NCBI GenBank assembly: GCA_945913285.1
Contig: CAMEDD010000015.1
Coordinates: forward strand, 1-59,419
Reading direction: 5' to 3'
Source of the DNA: Candidatus Sulfopaludibacter sp. SbA3
GTDB lineage: Bacteria; Pseudomonadota; Alphaproteobacteria; Caulobacterales; Hyphomonadaceae
DNA: 59,419 nt
The notes beneath the pieces are model-generated. The model ran no database searches, was not told the origin of the DNA, and saw only the letters and a list, made by a program, of their open reading frames with translations. Of the stretch, positions 16,142 through 25,500 are shown in pieces (positions within the stretch are counted from its first letter, which is position 1; each line of letters opens with the position of its first letter). Position numbers and translations under genes: made by a program.

Positions 16142-18856
16142 CTAGAACGAGGTGCCGAGACCGAGTGAGATCGTTGTGCCGAGGTCGTACTGGTTGACCT
16201 GAACGAACCCGCCATTACCGGACTGGAACTCATCGAAGTCTTCACCGAGCAAATTCTGGGCTTTGAAGTCGAACGAGAATTCGCGACCGTTGAGCTCAAA
16301 ATCCTTCTTGTAGACGAAGTCGAGGTTGATGCCGGGATCCTGGATGAAGTCCGGCTGACCCGCCGGGGCCCGGGCCGTCGTCCGCTCACTGGCATAGGTT
16401 GCCAGCAGGGTTGCCTGCGACCGGGCAACATCATCTTTCCAGCCGAACTGGATGTTGGCGAGATGTTCAGACTGACCTTGCAGCCGTGAACCATCGACGA
16501 TGAAGTCTGTTGCAGGACTACCTTGTCCGCCGCCTTGCAGCGGGAACACAATATCCCCAGCGCTCGCCTTCACTTCCGACTTTGAGTACGTGTAGTTCGC
16601 CTGGATCAGGAATTCCTTGTTGCTCATCCAGTCGCCGGAGAAGGGGCTGTCGAACACGCGTTTGAAGTCGATTTCCGCGCCGTACAGGCTCGCGCTCGGT
16701 GCGTTCAGATACGTCTGGAACGTGGCAGCGCTTTGCGTGAACACGACCGATTCGACGGGATCTTCGAGGTTCTTGTAGAATGCACCGACCGTGAACGCCT
16801 GACCGCGATCAAAGTAGAGTTCATAGCGGGCGTCGAGGTTCAGAATTTCCGTATCTGTCAGGTACGGATTGCCAATGAACACGCGGCTGCTGTCGGGATC
16901 GAAATACTGTTGCGGTGCCAGTTCGCGGAACTGCGGCCGGCCGATGCTTTGCGAAGCACCGAGACGCAGCTGCTGATCTTCGGCGAAGTTCCAGGTCAGC
17001 GTCGCTGACGGAAGGATGTAATTGTTCTTTACGCCCGGGGTGCCGTCAGGGTCGGCTTCCGATGTGATGAGGCTCAGTGGATCGACGTTCTGAGCTGCGT
17101 TCTCGTAGCGTACGCCAATCGCGGTACGAACGAGCGGAATGATCTCCGCATCGACTTTTGCATATGCGCCGAACACATTCAGGTTTGCGTCATACGCGGC
17201 CGCACCGGCAGCGCCGGTCCGCTCCTGGATGACGAAAACATTCGGGTTGATGTTGAAGTTCGAGAAGAGGAAGTCCGCGCGCTCCTGCCGGATGCCGAAG
17301 TCGAGGGGCGGGCTGCCTACGATAAAGCTGAACGCCCGCGTCTGTGCCGAGCGTTCGTTGGTGTAAGCCTCGACCCCAGCCGAGTACTCGACGCTGCGGG
17401 CAGATGAAAGGGCCTGCTCGTAAGTGACATCAATGCCGCCGCTGGCGACTTTGTCGTCGAGATAGCTGAACGAGATCGAGTTGCTCGAGCCCGAACCGCT
17501 CGGATTGTAGACGAAGCCGCCAACGACCGGATCGATGACGTAGCTGATTTCGCGCTCATAGGGTGCATCACGCTTGGTGCTGGACAGCGCCGAGCGCCAC
17601 TCAAATGTCCAGTCTCCGCGGTAGTGGGTTCCGTCCACCTGGGTGCTCAGGAGCTCACGCTCATACCAGGCCGTGCGGTCTCTGCGATCATCGCGAGCTG
17701 CCAGACCGTCGAAGCCAACCGTGGAGCGGGCTTCTTTCGTCGTCCGGCGGATGTAAAGGTTGGTCCAGTTGACTTCGTCGTCACCGAAATCGAGACCGAC
17801 GCCGAGAAGTCCGTCAATGCCGATGTCCTGCTGCGTGGACACGTAGTCGAACGTCGAAAGCTCCGTCAGGATTCCGCCGTTCAGTTCGCCGTCATTCTGA
17901 GTGGCGTTGCGCGTCTTCCAGCCGTTGCTGTAACCGAGCACGCCTACAATGCCGAGCTCGAACGCATCCATATCGAAGACGGCGCCGCCGGTCGCATCAA
18001 AGCTGCCATTCATCGGAATGGAGTTGTTGCTCTGGATCAGATTGATTTCCGCGTTTTCGAAACCCTGACCAATGCGGGTCAGTTCGGCGGGGGTGAAGTT
18101 GTTGTTGACGATACGCAGTCCCGTCGAGAATGCGTTTCTGACCGCAAGCGGCAGTTTGCGCGTGCCATCGTCAAAGCCGAGAACGTCGGTTTCCGAACCG
18201 TAATAGGTCAGGCCATTCTCGAACGTCGTTTCGGTGTTGGCGCCGGTGCCAAAGCCGATTTCAAGAAAGTTCTCGGAAGGAATGTTGAGTGTCCGCAGGT
18301 CGATGATGCCGCCGCCGAATTCGGCCGGATACTCGGCAGAGTAGGTTTTCTGGACAAGCACGTTCTCGAGAATCTTCGTCGGGAACAGATCGAGCGGAAC
18401 GACGCGCTGGAGCGGTTCCGGGCTCGGGAGAGGGGAGCCGTTGAGGCGGGCTGAAGAATAACGTTCGCCAAGGCCGCGCACGTAGACGAAACGGCCTTCT
18501 GCAATGCTCAGGCCGGTGACGCGTGCCAGCGAGCTCGCCGCATCCGAATCGCCCTGGCGTTCGAGGTCTTCTGCCGACAGGAACGCTGCCACTTCGGATG
18601 TGTCACGAAGGACTTCTGGGATGTAACGGCCGAGAACAACGACTTCGACGACCTGAATGTCTTCTTCGCCCGAAGGCGCCGGCGTGGTTTCGGCCGAACT
18701 GCTCTCGGTTACGGCAGCGTCCGTCTCGGCTTCGGTCGGCGTGACTTCGGTTTCGGTTTCCGTTTCAGTTTCAGTCTGAGCGAGGGCAAATGCCGGGACG
18801 AGGATCGCTGTCGAAGCGATCAACAGGGCCCGAAGGGAGAGCGGGTTGAATTTCAT
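16142..18856 (-). CDS. TonB-dependent outer-membrane receptor
   Basis: A 904-residue receptor. A signal peptide ends near ALAQ (residue 27). It is followed by an acidic repeat tail (TETETETETEVT), a TonB-box-like stretch (DIQVVEVVV, about 69-77), a plug domain (about 80-230, with FVYVRGLGERY and ILENVLVQKTYSAEYPAEFGGG) and a large beta-barrel ending in Phe (GLGTSF). All parts look intact. It lies downstream of the beta-helix lipoprotein gene on the same strand, with a hairpin between them. The substrate cannot be told from the sequence. Energy would come from a TonB-ExbB-ExbD set such as that at 27-30 kb. Confidence 0.95.
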   Translation of the reverse strand: MKFNPLSLRALLIASTAILVPAFALAQTETETETETEVTPTEAETDAAVTESSSAETTPAPSGEEDIQVVEVVVLGRYIPEVLRDTSEVAAFLSAEDLERQGDSDAASSLARVTGLSIAEGRFVYVRGLGERYSSARLNGSPLPSPEPLQRVVPLDLFPTKILENVLVQKTYSAEYPAEFGGGIIDLRTLNIPSENFLEIGFGTGANTETTFENGLTYYGSETDVLGFDDGTRKLPLAVRNAFSTGLRIVNNNFTPAELTRIGQGFENAEINLIQSNNSIPMNGSFDATGGAVFDMDAFELGIVGVLGYSNGWKTRNATQNDGELNGGILTELSTFDYVSTQQDIGIDGLLGVGLDFGDDEVNWTNLYIRRTTKEARSTVGFDGLAARDDRRDRTAWYERELLSTQVDGTHYRGDWTFEWRSALSSTKRDAPYEREISYVIDPVVGGFVYNPSGSGSSNSISFSYLDDKVASGGIDVTYEQALSSARSVEYSAGVEAYTNERSAQTRAFSFIVGSPPLDFGIRQERADFLFSNFNINPNVFVIQERTGAAGAAAYDANLNVFGAYAKVDAEIIPLVRTAIGVRYENAAQNVDPLSLITSEADPDGTPGVKNNYILPSATLTWNFAEDQQLRLGASQSIGRPQFRELAPQQYFDPDSSRVFIGNPYLTDTEILNLDARYELYFDRGQAFTVGAFYKNLEDPVESVVFTQSAATFQTYLNAPSASLYGAEIDFKRVFDSPFSGDWMSNKEFLIQANYTYSKSEVKASAGDIVFPLQGGGQGSPATDFIVDGSRLQGQSEHLANIQFGWKDDVARSQATLLATYASERTTARAPAGQPDFIQDPGINLDFVYKKDFELNGREFSFDFKAQNLLGEDFDEFQSGNGGFVQVNQYDLGTTISLGLGTSF
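18751..18774 (-). repeat. Hexanucleotide repeat coding the TE tail of the receptor
   Basis: Four imperfect copies of a six-base unit (TTTCGG, TTTCCG, TTTCAG, TTTCAG on the plus strand) encode the alternating Thr-Glu tail just after the receptor signal peptide. Changes in copy number would lengthen or shorten the tail without shifting the frame. Confidence 0.6.
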
Positions 18857-18898
18857 GGTCAGAGATCCTGCGTGGAGTCTTTCGGGGAGAATTGAGAA

Positions 18899-18924
18899 AC
18901 GGAGGCCTCCGGGGAGGCCTCCGT
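18899..18924 (-). terminator. Strong hairpin between the beta-helix lipoprotein and receptor genes
   Basis: A 12-bp perfect inverted repeat (ACGGAGGCCTCC and its complement) with only two bases between the arms, so the top pairs must open. It lies 13 bases after the lipoprotein stop codon and 43 bases before the receptor ATG. On the minus strand GTTTCTC follows, a weak T-rich tract. It could partly terminate or stabilise the upstream mRNA, allowing unequal amounts of lipoprotein and receptor from one transcript. Confidence 0.6.
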
Positions 18925-18937
18925 CTTGTCAGGATGC

Positions 18938-20494
18938 CTAGCAGGCCGGTTGGCCCGGGATGCCGCAGGTCCAACCCACGTACCAGGTGTCAGCGGCGTT
19001 CCGGACAGCGCCGATATACGTGACCGGGGTCAGGAAGCCGGTGATGCTGGTGTTCACCGGAAGTGCCGGATCGGTTGCGTTCAGCGCGGTCGGATAGGCC
19101 GTTACCGGGACCGCCGTTTCGTTGGCGCCGTTGATGAAACCACCCGTCAGCGTCGACGTGCCAGTCAGGACGTTGTTGGCGCCCAGCCCAACTTGATCGG
19201 TAACCTGCTGTGTGGTGATGCCGCTCGCGCCTTCGGTGTTGCCGCCGTTGCAGGAGAAGAACACCGAGTTGTAGAGCGGGCCGTTCGGCGCTGTAGCAAC
19301 ACCTGCACCGTTCGGGTTCGTCAGCGTCACGGCCGTTGCCAGGTTGAGACACTGCTGGTTGATTTCAGAACGCAGGACCGAGTTGTAAACACGGCCAACA
19401 TGGCCTGTGTTGTGAACGATCGCATCCCGGCCAGCGGTCGAGCGCATGACGATCGTCCAGTTGGCGTAGGTCGGGCGCGTAAAGAAGGTCGCCGTGTTCG
19501 TACCGCGCGAGCTTGTTTCGAACCCGAAGTCACCGCCGCCGGTACGCTGGTAGACGATGCCGAACTGGGCGGCGCCGCGCCAGCCAGAGTCCGTGTCAAA
19601 CGAGTCGTCGTCGTTGCCGGAAAGGACGATCCGGCGAAGGTTGAGGTTGCCACCGAAAATCTCGATGCCGTCATCCGACGAGTTGTGAACCTGGATGAAT
19701 TCAGCCGTCGTGCCCGAGCCAACGCCGGCGAAGGTGATGCCGTTCAACTCGTTGTTGGGGGAGATGGTGAAACCGGAGTAGGACAGGCGAAGGTAGCGGA
19801 TGCGGCCGCTGTTGTCGGCAGGCGACAGGCCGCCATAGACAGCGTTCGAGCCTTCAACCTGGGCAGTACAGGCGATGTTTGGCGGGGTGACGGCCACACA
19901 GCCATCTGACGTCGGAGCACGGCCGTTGACAACCAGACCGCCCCATTGGCCGATCGAGTTATCAGTCGCGGTGCCTTCGACGTTCTGCCGGCTCGTCATG
20001 ATGATCGGGGCCGTTGCGGTGCCTTCAGCGAAGATCTGCGAACCGCGGTTTACGAGAAGATAATCGAGACCTGAGTTTCCGAAGATGGTCACGCCGGGCT
20101 CGATCGTCAGAATGCCCTGCTGGCCGCCTGAAATCGGGGCGGCCTGGTCTGCGCCGAGGTCAGTTCCGACCTGCGTGCGGCCCGAGACCGAGTAAATCGT
20201 CCCGGCGCGGTTCGGAACAACGAGGTTGCCGGTGATGGTGGTCGGAAGCTGGCAGATGCGGCGGTTGGAAACCGTGCCGACGTTCGAGAAGCCCGTCGGG
20301 CAATCTGCGGCCGGGCCGACCGGCGTAACCGGCGGAGGCGGGGCAGGCGGCGGCGGAACCGGAACAGGTGCCGGGGCGGGTGCAAATGCGCCCACGCCGG
20401 GCGAGGCAACGCCGTCGGCGCCGCTACAGGCGCCAAGCATCGCTGCGGCGGCGCAAGCGAGCAGCGCCGAGCGGTATGATTTCGATTTCAGCAT
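18938..20494 (-). CDS. Beta-helix-like surface or periplasmic lipoprotein paired with the receptor
   Basis: A 518-residue exported protein. I choose the ATG at 20494 because GGAGA lies just upstream and the sequence then opens with a lipoprotein signal (lipobox LGAC, lipid Cys at 23); a longer frame lacks this. A proline-rich linker follows (about 39-61, repeated AP, VP and PPPP). The rest consists of short beta strands with repeated Gly/Asn turns, including TIEPGVTIFG, GQWGGLVVNGRAP, HNSSDDGIEIFGGN and GNDDDSFDTDSGW, as in right-handed beta-helix proteins. The acidic Asp clusters may bind metal. Proteins of this kind are often found beside TonB-dependent receptors. The function is unknown. 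Confidence 0.8.
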   Translation of the reverse strand: MLKSKSYRSALLACAAAAMLGACSGADGVASPGVGAFAPAPAPVPVPPPPAPPPPVTPVGPAADCPTGFSNVGTVSNRRICQLPTTITGNLVVPNRAGTIYSVSGRTQVGTDLGADQAAPISGGQQGILTIEPGVTIFGNSGLDYLLVNRGSQIFAEGTATAPIIMTSRQNVEGTATDNSIGQWGGLVVNGRAPTSDGCVAVTPPNIACTAQVEGSNAVYGGLSPADNSGRIRYLRLSYSGFTISPNNELNGITFAGVGSGTTAEFIQVHNSSDDGIEIFGGNLNLRRIVLSGNDDDSFDTDSGWRGAAQFGIVYQRTGGGDFGFETSSRGTNTATFFTRPTYANWTIVMRSTAGRDAIVHNTGHVGRVYNSVLRSEINQQCLNLATAVTLTNPNGAGVATAPNGPLYNSVFFSCNGGNTEGASGITTQQVTDQVGLGANNVLTGTSTLTGGFINGANETAVPVTAYPTALNATDPALPVNTSITGFLTPVTYIGAVRNAADTWYVGWTCGIPGQPAC

Positions 20495-20628
20495 GAGAGT
20501 CTCCGTCGTGATCCCTGTGCGGGTGCTCCGGCAGAGGTATCCGCCGCGCTCACTAGACGATGACACCCGCCTACCCGCGAGACGACCCTTAGGAACGGAT
20601 TGCAACAATTACCGCAAGTTTAGATGAC

Positions 20629-20643
20629 GGTTGTGTGACAACC
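20629..20643. promoter_or_regulatory. Short palindrome upstream of the lipoprotein gene
   Basis: GGTTGT-GTG-ACAACC is a perfect 6-bp palindrome with a three-base centre, 135 bases upstream of the lipoprotein ATG. Its TTGT/ACAA core resembles the neighbouring hairpin at 20659-20678. It may be an operator for the lipoprotein-receptor unit. No regulator is evident in the window. Confidence 0.3.
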
Positions 20644-20658
20644 ACGTTTCGCACCGGC

Positions 20659-20678
20659 TTGTGTCGGTTCGGACACAA
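20659..20678 (-). terminator. Stem-loop directly after the hydroxylase stop codon
   Basis: TTGTGTC-GGTTCG-GACACAA forms a perfect 7-bp stem abutting the stop codon of the oxygenase gene (20679-20681). No T-run follows on the minus strand. It may be a weak terminator or mRNA-stabilising element, or part of a pair of related inverted repeats with 20629-20643. Confidence 0.4.
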
Positions 20679-21524
20679 CTACATATTTTCGTAGTGCTCG
20701 GGAGGGAACATTTCGCCCCATCCGCGTTCGCGAAACCACTTTGTGATGATATACTTGCTGCCCTTGCGAACCTTCATTCCGTGATGGATCGTATACGGAT
20801 TAACGGAGCCGTCTGCCTTGAGATTGTTCCAGATTACGGCTTTGCCTTTTTCCGGCATGATGGTCTTCTCGAGCCGCCGGAAGCGCGTGCCTCCGCCCTC
20901 TTCGACGTCGTTGAGATAGATCATGAAGGTCCAGGTTCTCTGGCCCAGGAACTGACAGAAAACCTGGAACTGATGGGTGCCGGGTTCGAAGTAGTCGTAG
21001 TGGGCTTTGTACTCCTGCTCGAGATCGTATCGCTGGCCCTGGGTGACGTCTGTGTAGGACCAGTGAATGCCCATCGCTTCTGCAATGAGTTCATCCAGCT
21101 CCATGATCAGGTTGTGCCCGCGCATGCCGATGTCGGAGGTGCGGGACGTGCGCACCTTGGGGTCTGCGAACGCGTCGGCCGTCGTCGAATCGCGAAGCCC
21201 CTGATCAATCAACTCCATAACGGCGTCGCAGACGTCCGGGACAAGAAAGTCCTTCCACACATACATCTGCGCATTTGTGACTGGCACTCTCTGAATGTCC
21301 GGATGCGTCAGCGCTCTTTTTGTTATGGCGCATTGAGCAAGCGCGGCATGGGAGACCTCGGAAGAGGGCCGCCGGCCCTCGTAAGCTTCCTGCATCAATT
21401 CACGAACCTGCGAATCGCTGAGGCCTTTAAGTTTAAGGAGCCGCCGGACTTCGTGGGGTTCTACGCCCGCCCGAAGCCGGACCCAGGTAAACGTCATCAG
21501 GTCTTCTTCGGTGGCCGTCGTCAT
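20679..21524 (-). CDS. 2-oxoglutarate/Fe(II) oxygenase, prolyl-4-hydroxylase type
   Basis: A 281-residue protein whose C-terminal half (about 80-275) is a prolyl-4-hydroxylase-like double-stranded beta-helix. The iron ligands fit H175 and D177 (AHYDYFEPG) and H247 (TIHHGMKV), with K257 (KGSKYIITKWF) as the 2-oxoglutarate-binding Lys ten residues later. No signal peptide is seen, so it should act in the cytoplasm. The start has GGAG upstream. It lies directly upstream of, and on the same strand as, a lipoprotein with a proline-rich linker. That linker is an attractive but untested substrate. The role could instead resemble PiuC-like oxygenases found beside iron receptors. Confidence 0.88.
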   Translation of the reverse strand: MTTATEEDLMTFTWVRLRAGVEPHEVRRLLKLKGLSDSQVRELMQEAYEGRRPSSEVSHAALAQCAITKRALTHPDIQRVPVTNAQMYVWKDFLVPDVCDAVMELIDQGLRDSTTADAFADPKVRTSRTSDIGMRGHNLIMELDELIAEAMGIHWSYTDVTQGQRYDLEQEYKAHYDYFEPGTHQFQVFCQFLGQRTWTFMIYLNDVEEGGGTRFRRLEKTIMPEKGKAVIWNNLKADGSVNPYTIHHGMKVRKGSKYIITKWFRERGWGEMFPPEHYENM

Positions 21525-21621
21525 TGCGCATTCTCCGTTTCATCTGATCGTTACGACGGTGAAGTGACGGATGAATGACAGAGATCGGTAGCCTTCGGAG
21601 TGCGGCGTTCGCATAAGCGTA

Positions 21622-21654
21622 GGATACGGAATAAATACACAATAATGGATACGG
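21622..21654 (+). promoter_or_regulatory. Direct repeats GGATACGG upstream of the CAP-gene promoter
   Basis: Two exact copies of GGATACGG (21622-21629 and 21647-21654) are 25 bases apart, and the second abuts the -35 hexamer TTGACA. Repeats in this position are typical of activator-binding sites. The region also separates the divergent oxygenase gene, so both directions could be controlled. Confidence 0.4.
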
Positions 21655-21683
21655 TTGACACAATTAAGTCACACATATAGTAT
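21655..21683 (+). promoter_or_regulatory. Sigma-70-like promoter of the CAP-domain gene
   Basis: TTGACA at 21655-21660 is a perfect -35. A TAGTAT follows after 17 bases (21678-21683), or TATAGT after 15 bases (21676-21681). Transcription would start near 21689-21691, at or next to the ATG at 21691, suggesting a leaderless mRNA. Confidence 0.55.
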
Positions 21684-21690
21684 GACTATT

Positions 21691-22467
21691 ATGTTACACC
21701 TTGGATACAAAGTTATGTCGTTCCTGGTTCTGGCGCTTGCGGCACCGGGAATAGCGTTCGCCCAGACCTCCCTTTCACCGGTTTCGTACTCTCAGGCCCT
21801 CGAGGTTTCGCAGAAGGACAGCGCGCGCAGGCCGCTGGACCTTCAGCTGTTTCAGATTGCCAACGAGGTGCGCAGCCAGTCACGGCTTGCTCCGCTCGAA
21901 GCTCATCCGGGCCTTGCTGCTGCCGCGCAGGCTCATGCGCGGGACATGGCCACGAAAGGATATGTCGGCTACGCCGATCCTGCGGGCGCTTCCTTGTTCG
22001 ATCATGTGCGTGTCTCGGAACGTTCGGCCCTTATCGGGTCGTTCGGCAGCAGCATCGCGGTCCTGGAGGCCGGCGCAACTGCGGCAGAAATCCACCAAGC
22101 CATCCAGTCCGATGCTGCGAACGCCGAGAACCTTCACCGCGCGTTCAGCCATGCCGGCATGGGAAGCTACGTGCATGACGGCCGGGTTTATGTCGTCCAG
22201 GTCTTCGCGAGGATCGACGGCGAACTGAACGAGCCGCTGCCCTTGCAACTCGCACAGTCCACGGTCTTGCGGCCTGCACTCGCGGCAAAGGCCATGACAC
22301 CCGTTGCCTGGTCGCTCACCGACGACAAGGGCGACGTCCTCGCACGCGGTAACGGGCGCCGGCTTCAGACCAGCAGCGCCGGGGCCGTCGAAGGTTATCT
22401 CAATCTGGACGTAGCCATCGGCAACGACATTTACACCCTGCGGGGCCCTTTCGTTGAGCTCAACTGA
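21691..22467 (+). CDS. Secreted CAP-domain (SCP/PR1-like) protein
   Basis: A 258-residue protein. A signal peptide (MLHLGYKVMSFLVLALAA, cleavage near AFAQ) is followed by a CAP domain (about 45-185) containing AHARDMATKGYVGYAD and NLHRAFSHAGMG, and then a beta-rich tail. The upstream promoter predicts transcription from about this ATG, so I prefer it to a TTG at 21655 inside the promoter and to the ATG at 21715. No ribosome site precedes it. CAP proteins bind lipids, metals or peptides; the bacterial members are mostly unassigned. A terminator follows at 22516. Confidence 0.8.
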   Translation: MLHLGYKVMSFLVLALAAPGIAFAQTSLSPVSYSQALEVSQKDSARRPLDLQLFQIANEVRSQSRLAPLEAHPGLAAAAQAHARDMATKGYVGYADPAGASLFDHVRVSERSALIGSFGSSIAVLEAGATAAEIHQAIQSDAANAENLHRAFSHAGMGSYVHDGRVYVVQVFARIDGELNEPLPLQLAQSTVLRPALAAKAMTPVAWSLTDDKGDVLARGNGRRLQTSSAGAVEGYLNLDVAIGNDIYTLRGPFVELN

Positions 22468-22515
22468 CCGCGTCATCTCCTGACGGGTAAGAAGTCTGAC
22501 CCATGAAGACGCAGG

Positions 22516-22554
22516 CTGGCAGCCGGCCGTAACTCACGACCGGCTGTCAGTTTT
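22516..22554 (+). terminator. Intrinsic terminator after the CAP-domain gene
   Basis: An 11-bp stem (CTGGCAGCCGG with its complement, one G-U pair) has a 13-base loop containing an inner CGT/ACG pair, followed by TTTT. It ends the plus-strand CAP transcript and overlaps the last codons of the convergent RND gene. Confidence 0.75.
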
Positions 22555-25500
22555 CCCGGGCAGGCGCATCCCTCGGCGTCAGCAACATATACATGGCCGG
22601 CGTCACGATCCGTGCAAGGATGGTTGAACTGATCAGTCCGCCGATGATGACAACGGCCAATGGTGAGAAGAGGGGAGATTGCTCCCACACGAGCGGGATC
22701 ATTCCGCCGATCGCGGTCGCACTCGTCAGCAACACCGGCAGGAAGCGGATTTCGCCGGCCTGCTCGACCGCCTCGCGGAGCGGCACGCCTTCGCTCCTGA
22801 GGCGGTTCGCGAAATCGACCAGCAGGATGGAGTTCTTGATCTCGATGCCGATGAGGGCAATGAAACCGACCATGGCGATGAACGACAAGGGGTATTGTGC
22901 GATGTAGAGCGCAATGAAGCCGCCCATGATCCCGAACGGTATCACGAATGCCACAACGGTCATCTGTGCGAAGCTTCCGAACTCGAGCAGCAAGATGGCC
23001 AGCACGCCAAACAAGGCCACAAGTACGGCTGCGCCAAGACCCGAAAAGCTTTCGTTTGCTGCCTCGGCCTGGCCACCAAAGGTGATGCGGTAACCGGGCG
23101 GCAGATTTATGGCCTCGAGACGTTCGGCAACATCCTGCGTTACGTCTGCGGCAAGATAATCCGGCAGGACATAAGACAAGACGGTGTTGACGCGTTCCTG
23201 CTGCACCCGGTTTACAACGGCAGGACCCGATCCAAATCCGATTGATGCGATCTCCGACAGGGGCACGCCGCCGCCTTGTCCAGTCCAGACGTACATATGC
23301 TTGATTGAGTCTGCATCGGGAGGGGTGCCTGAGTCCATCCGTACGCGGACGGGATAGGCCTCTCCGGTCGGGTCACGGATCTGGGCCACCGTCGCGCCGC
23401 CGACCGCTACACGCAGTGTCTGGTCAATCGACCCTGCCGGGATGCCGAGCAGCGCAGCCTTCTCGACGTCGACATTCAGGGCAACATCAATCAGCCGGGC
23501 TGCAGACGGGTTGGACACGTCGCGCGTGCCAGGTGTTTCAAGCAGGATTTTTTCGACCGTCGAAGCAAGTTGGCTCAGCGTCTCGATATCCTTGCCCCAG
23601 ATGCGTATCGCGATGGGCGCTTCGACGGGCGGACCGTTCTCGAACCGGCGGAAGGTCAGTTTGGCTGCGGGATACTTTTTAAGTTCCTCACGTATTTCAG
23701 CGACTTGCGCGGGACCTGTCTCTGCTTCCCACTGTTCGAACGCGCCGTAGACCTGGCCATAATCGGGCACGCCCAGCGTCTCGAAGACGTTGTAGTAAAC
23801 CTGCGGATTGCTGGATCCGCTGTTGGCAAACTGGAAAGCTATGTCGTCGCGTTTCGCAAGCACGCTTTCGACATATCTCACGGCCTTGTCAGTCTCGGTG
23901 ACCGAGACACCCTGAGGCAATTCGGCGTCGACCAGGAAGTAGGGACTGTCATTCTCCGGAAACAGTGAAAAGCCCAGCCGTGGCACGAGCGCAAACGATG
24001 AGAGCGCCATGCACAGAGACACGACAACGGTGAACACCGGAAAGCGCAGGGTGAGTTTCAGTACCGGGCGGTAAACGGCGTGAATCGCGCCCATCACGCC
24101 GTCAAGGAAGAGGTTCGACTTGCCATGACCGTCCCGCGGCAGCAGGCGGCTCGCAAGAAAGGGAATGATCGTGAGGGAAACGACCAGGGATGCGATGATC
24201 GTTGTGAGAATGGCAACGGGCAGGGACCGGATGAAGTCCCCGGCGCCTTCTGGCAGCGCGATCAATGGAAGGAAGGCAAAGATCAGCGTCGCCGTGCATC
24301 CCAGCACCGCGACATTTATTTCAGACACGCCGGCAATCGCGGCGTCTCGTCTCGGCATGCCGTCTCGCAGATGGCGGGCAATATTTTCCGTCACCACGAT
24401 CGAGTCATCGACCAGAAGCCCCAGGGCAATAACAAAGCCGGCGATCGAGAGCTGGTTCATTGTGTAGCCGAGCTGGCCCACCCAGAACACGCCGATCGCC
24501 AGCGATAGCGGGATGGCCATCATGACAACGATCGCAGCCCGGAAGCCCAGCGGCAGCAGCGTGATAAGGACGAGCAAGACCGCGATCCCGAAGTCCCGGC
24601 CGAGAGATGTCAGTCGGTGTGCGACCGTTTTGGATTGGTCAAAGCCGGTTTCAAGGGTGATGCCCTCGGGCAAGCTGGACCGGAAGGCATCGATCTGTTT
24701 GTAGAGATTGTTGCGAACAACAAAAACATCGATGCCGAGCTTGCCTTTGGCGCTGACCAGGACGGCGCGTTTGCCATTATAGCGGGTCAGGTGGCGCGCT
24801 TCATCATTATCCCACTCGACCTGGGCGATATCGCCAACGGTGAGCGTACTGCCGGGGGAAGAGCGCAGCGACGTTTGCCTGATCTCGTCCAGGCTGTCGA
24901 ACGGACCTGTGGCGGTGACGTTGAAACGCCGTCCTCCGCTGTCCACCGAACCGATCGGAACGTCCGCCCCTTCGCGTTGCAGGGCGTCAACAACCGCGAG
25001 GGGGGAGAGTTCAAACTGAGCAAGGCGGTCGAGATCGAGCGATACGCGCACTTCGGATTCCGGAGCGCCCCAGATTTGAGATGTCTGTACGCCGGCTCCG
25101 CGTTCCAGCATGTCACGTAAGTCGCGGGCGGCCGCTTCGAGCTGGCGGGTTGGCGCGGTTTCGCTGACGAGCGCCAGCACCACGATATTGGCGTTGGCAG
25201 TGTTTGCCTTGAACGTGCGGACTTGAACCACGCCCTGCGGGAAGTCCGGGCGCACGACATTCAGCTCACGGATGAGTTCGTCATACTTGCGTTCCGGATC
25301 CGAGCCGTAGGTGAACTCGACGGTTACAGAGCCGACGCCCGAACTGGCGCCGGATGTCACTTCCTTGACGTCTTCTATGCGATTGAACGCCTGCTCAAGC
25401 GGAACAATGATCAGCTTCTCGATCTGCTCGGCATCCGCGCCGGGCAGCACGACGGTGACGCCGGCGATCGGAAACCGGACCGTCGGATCTTCGGATTTGG

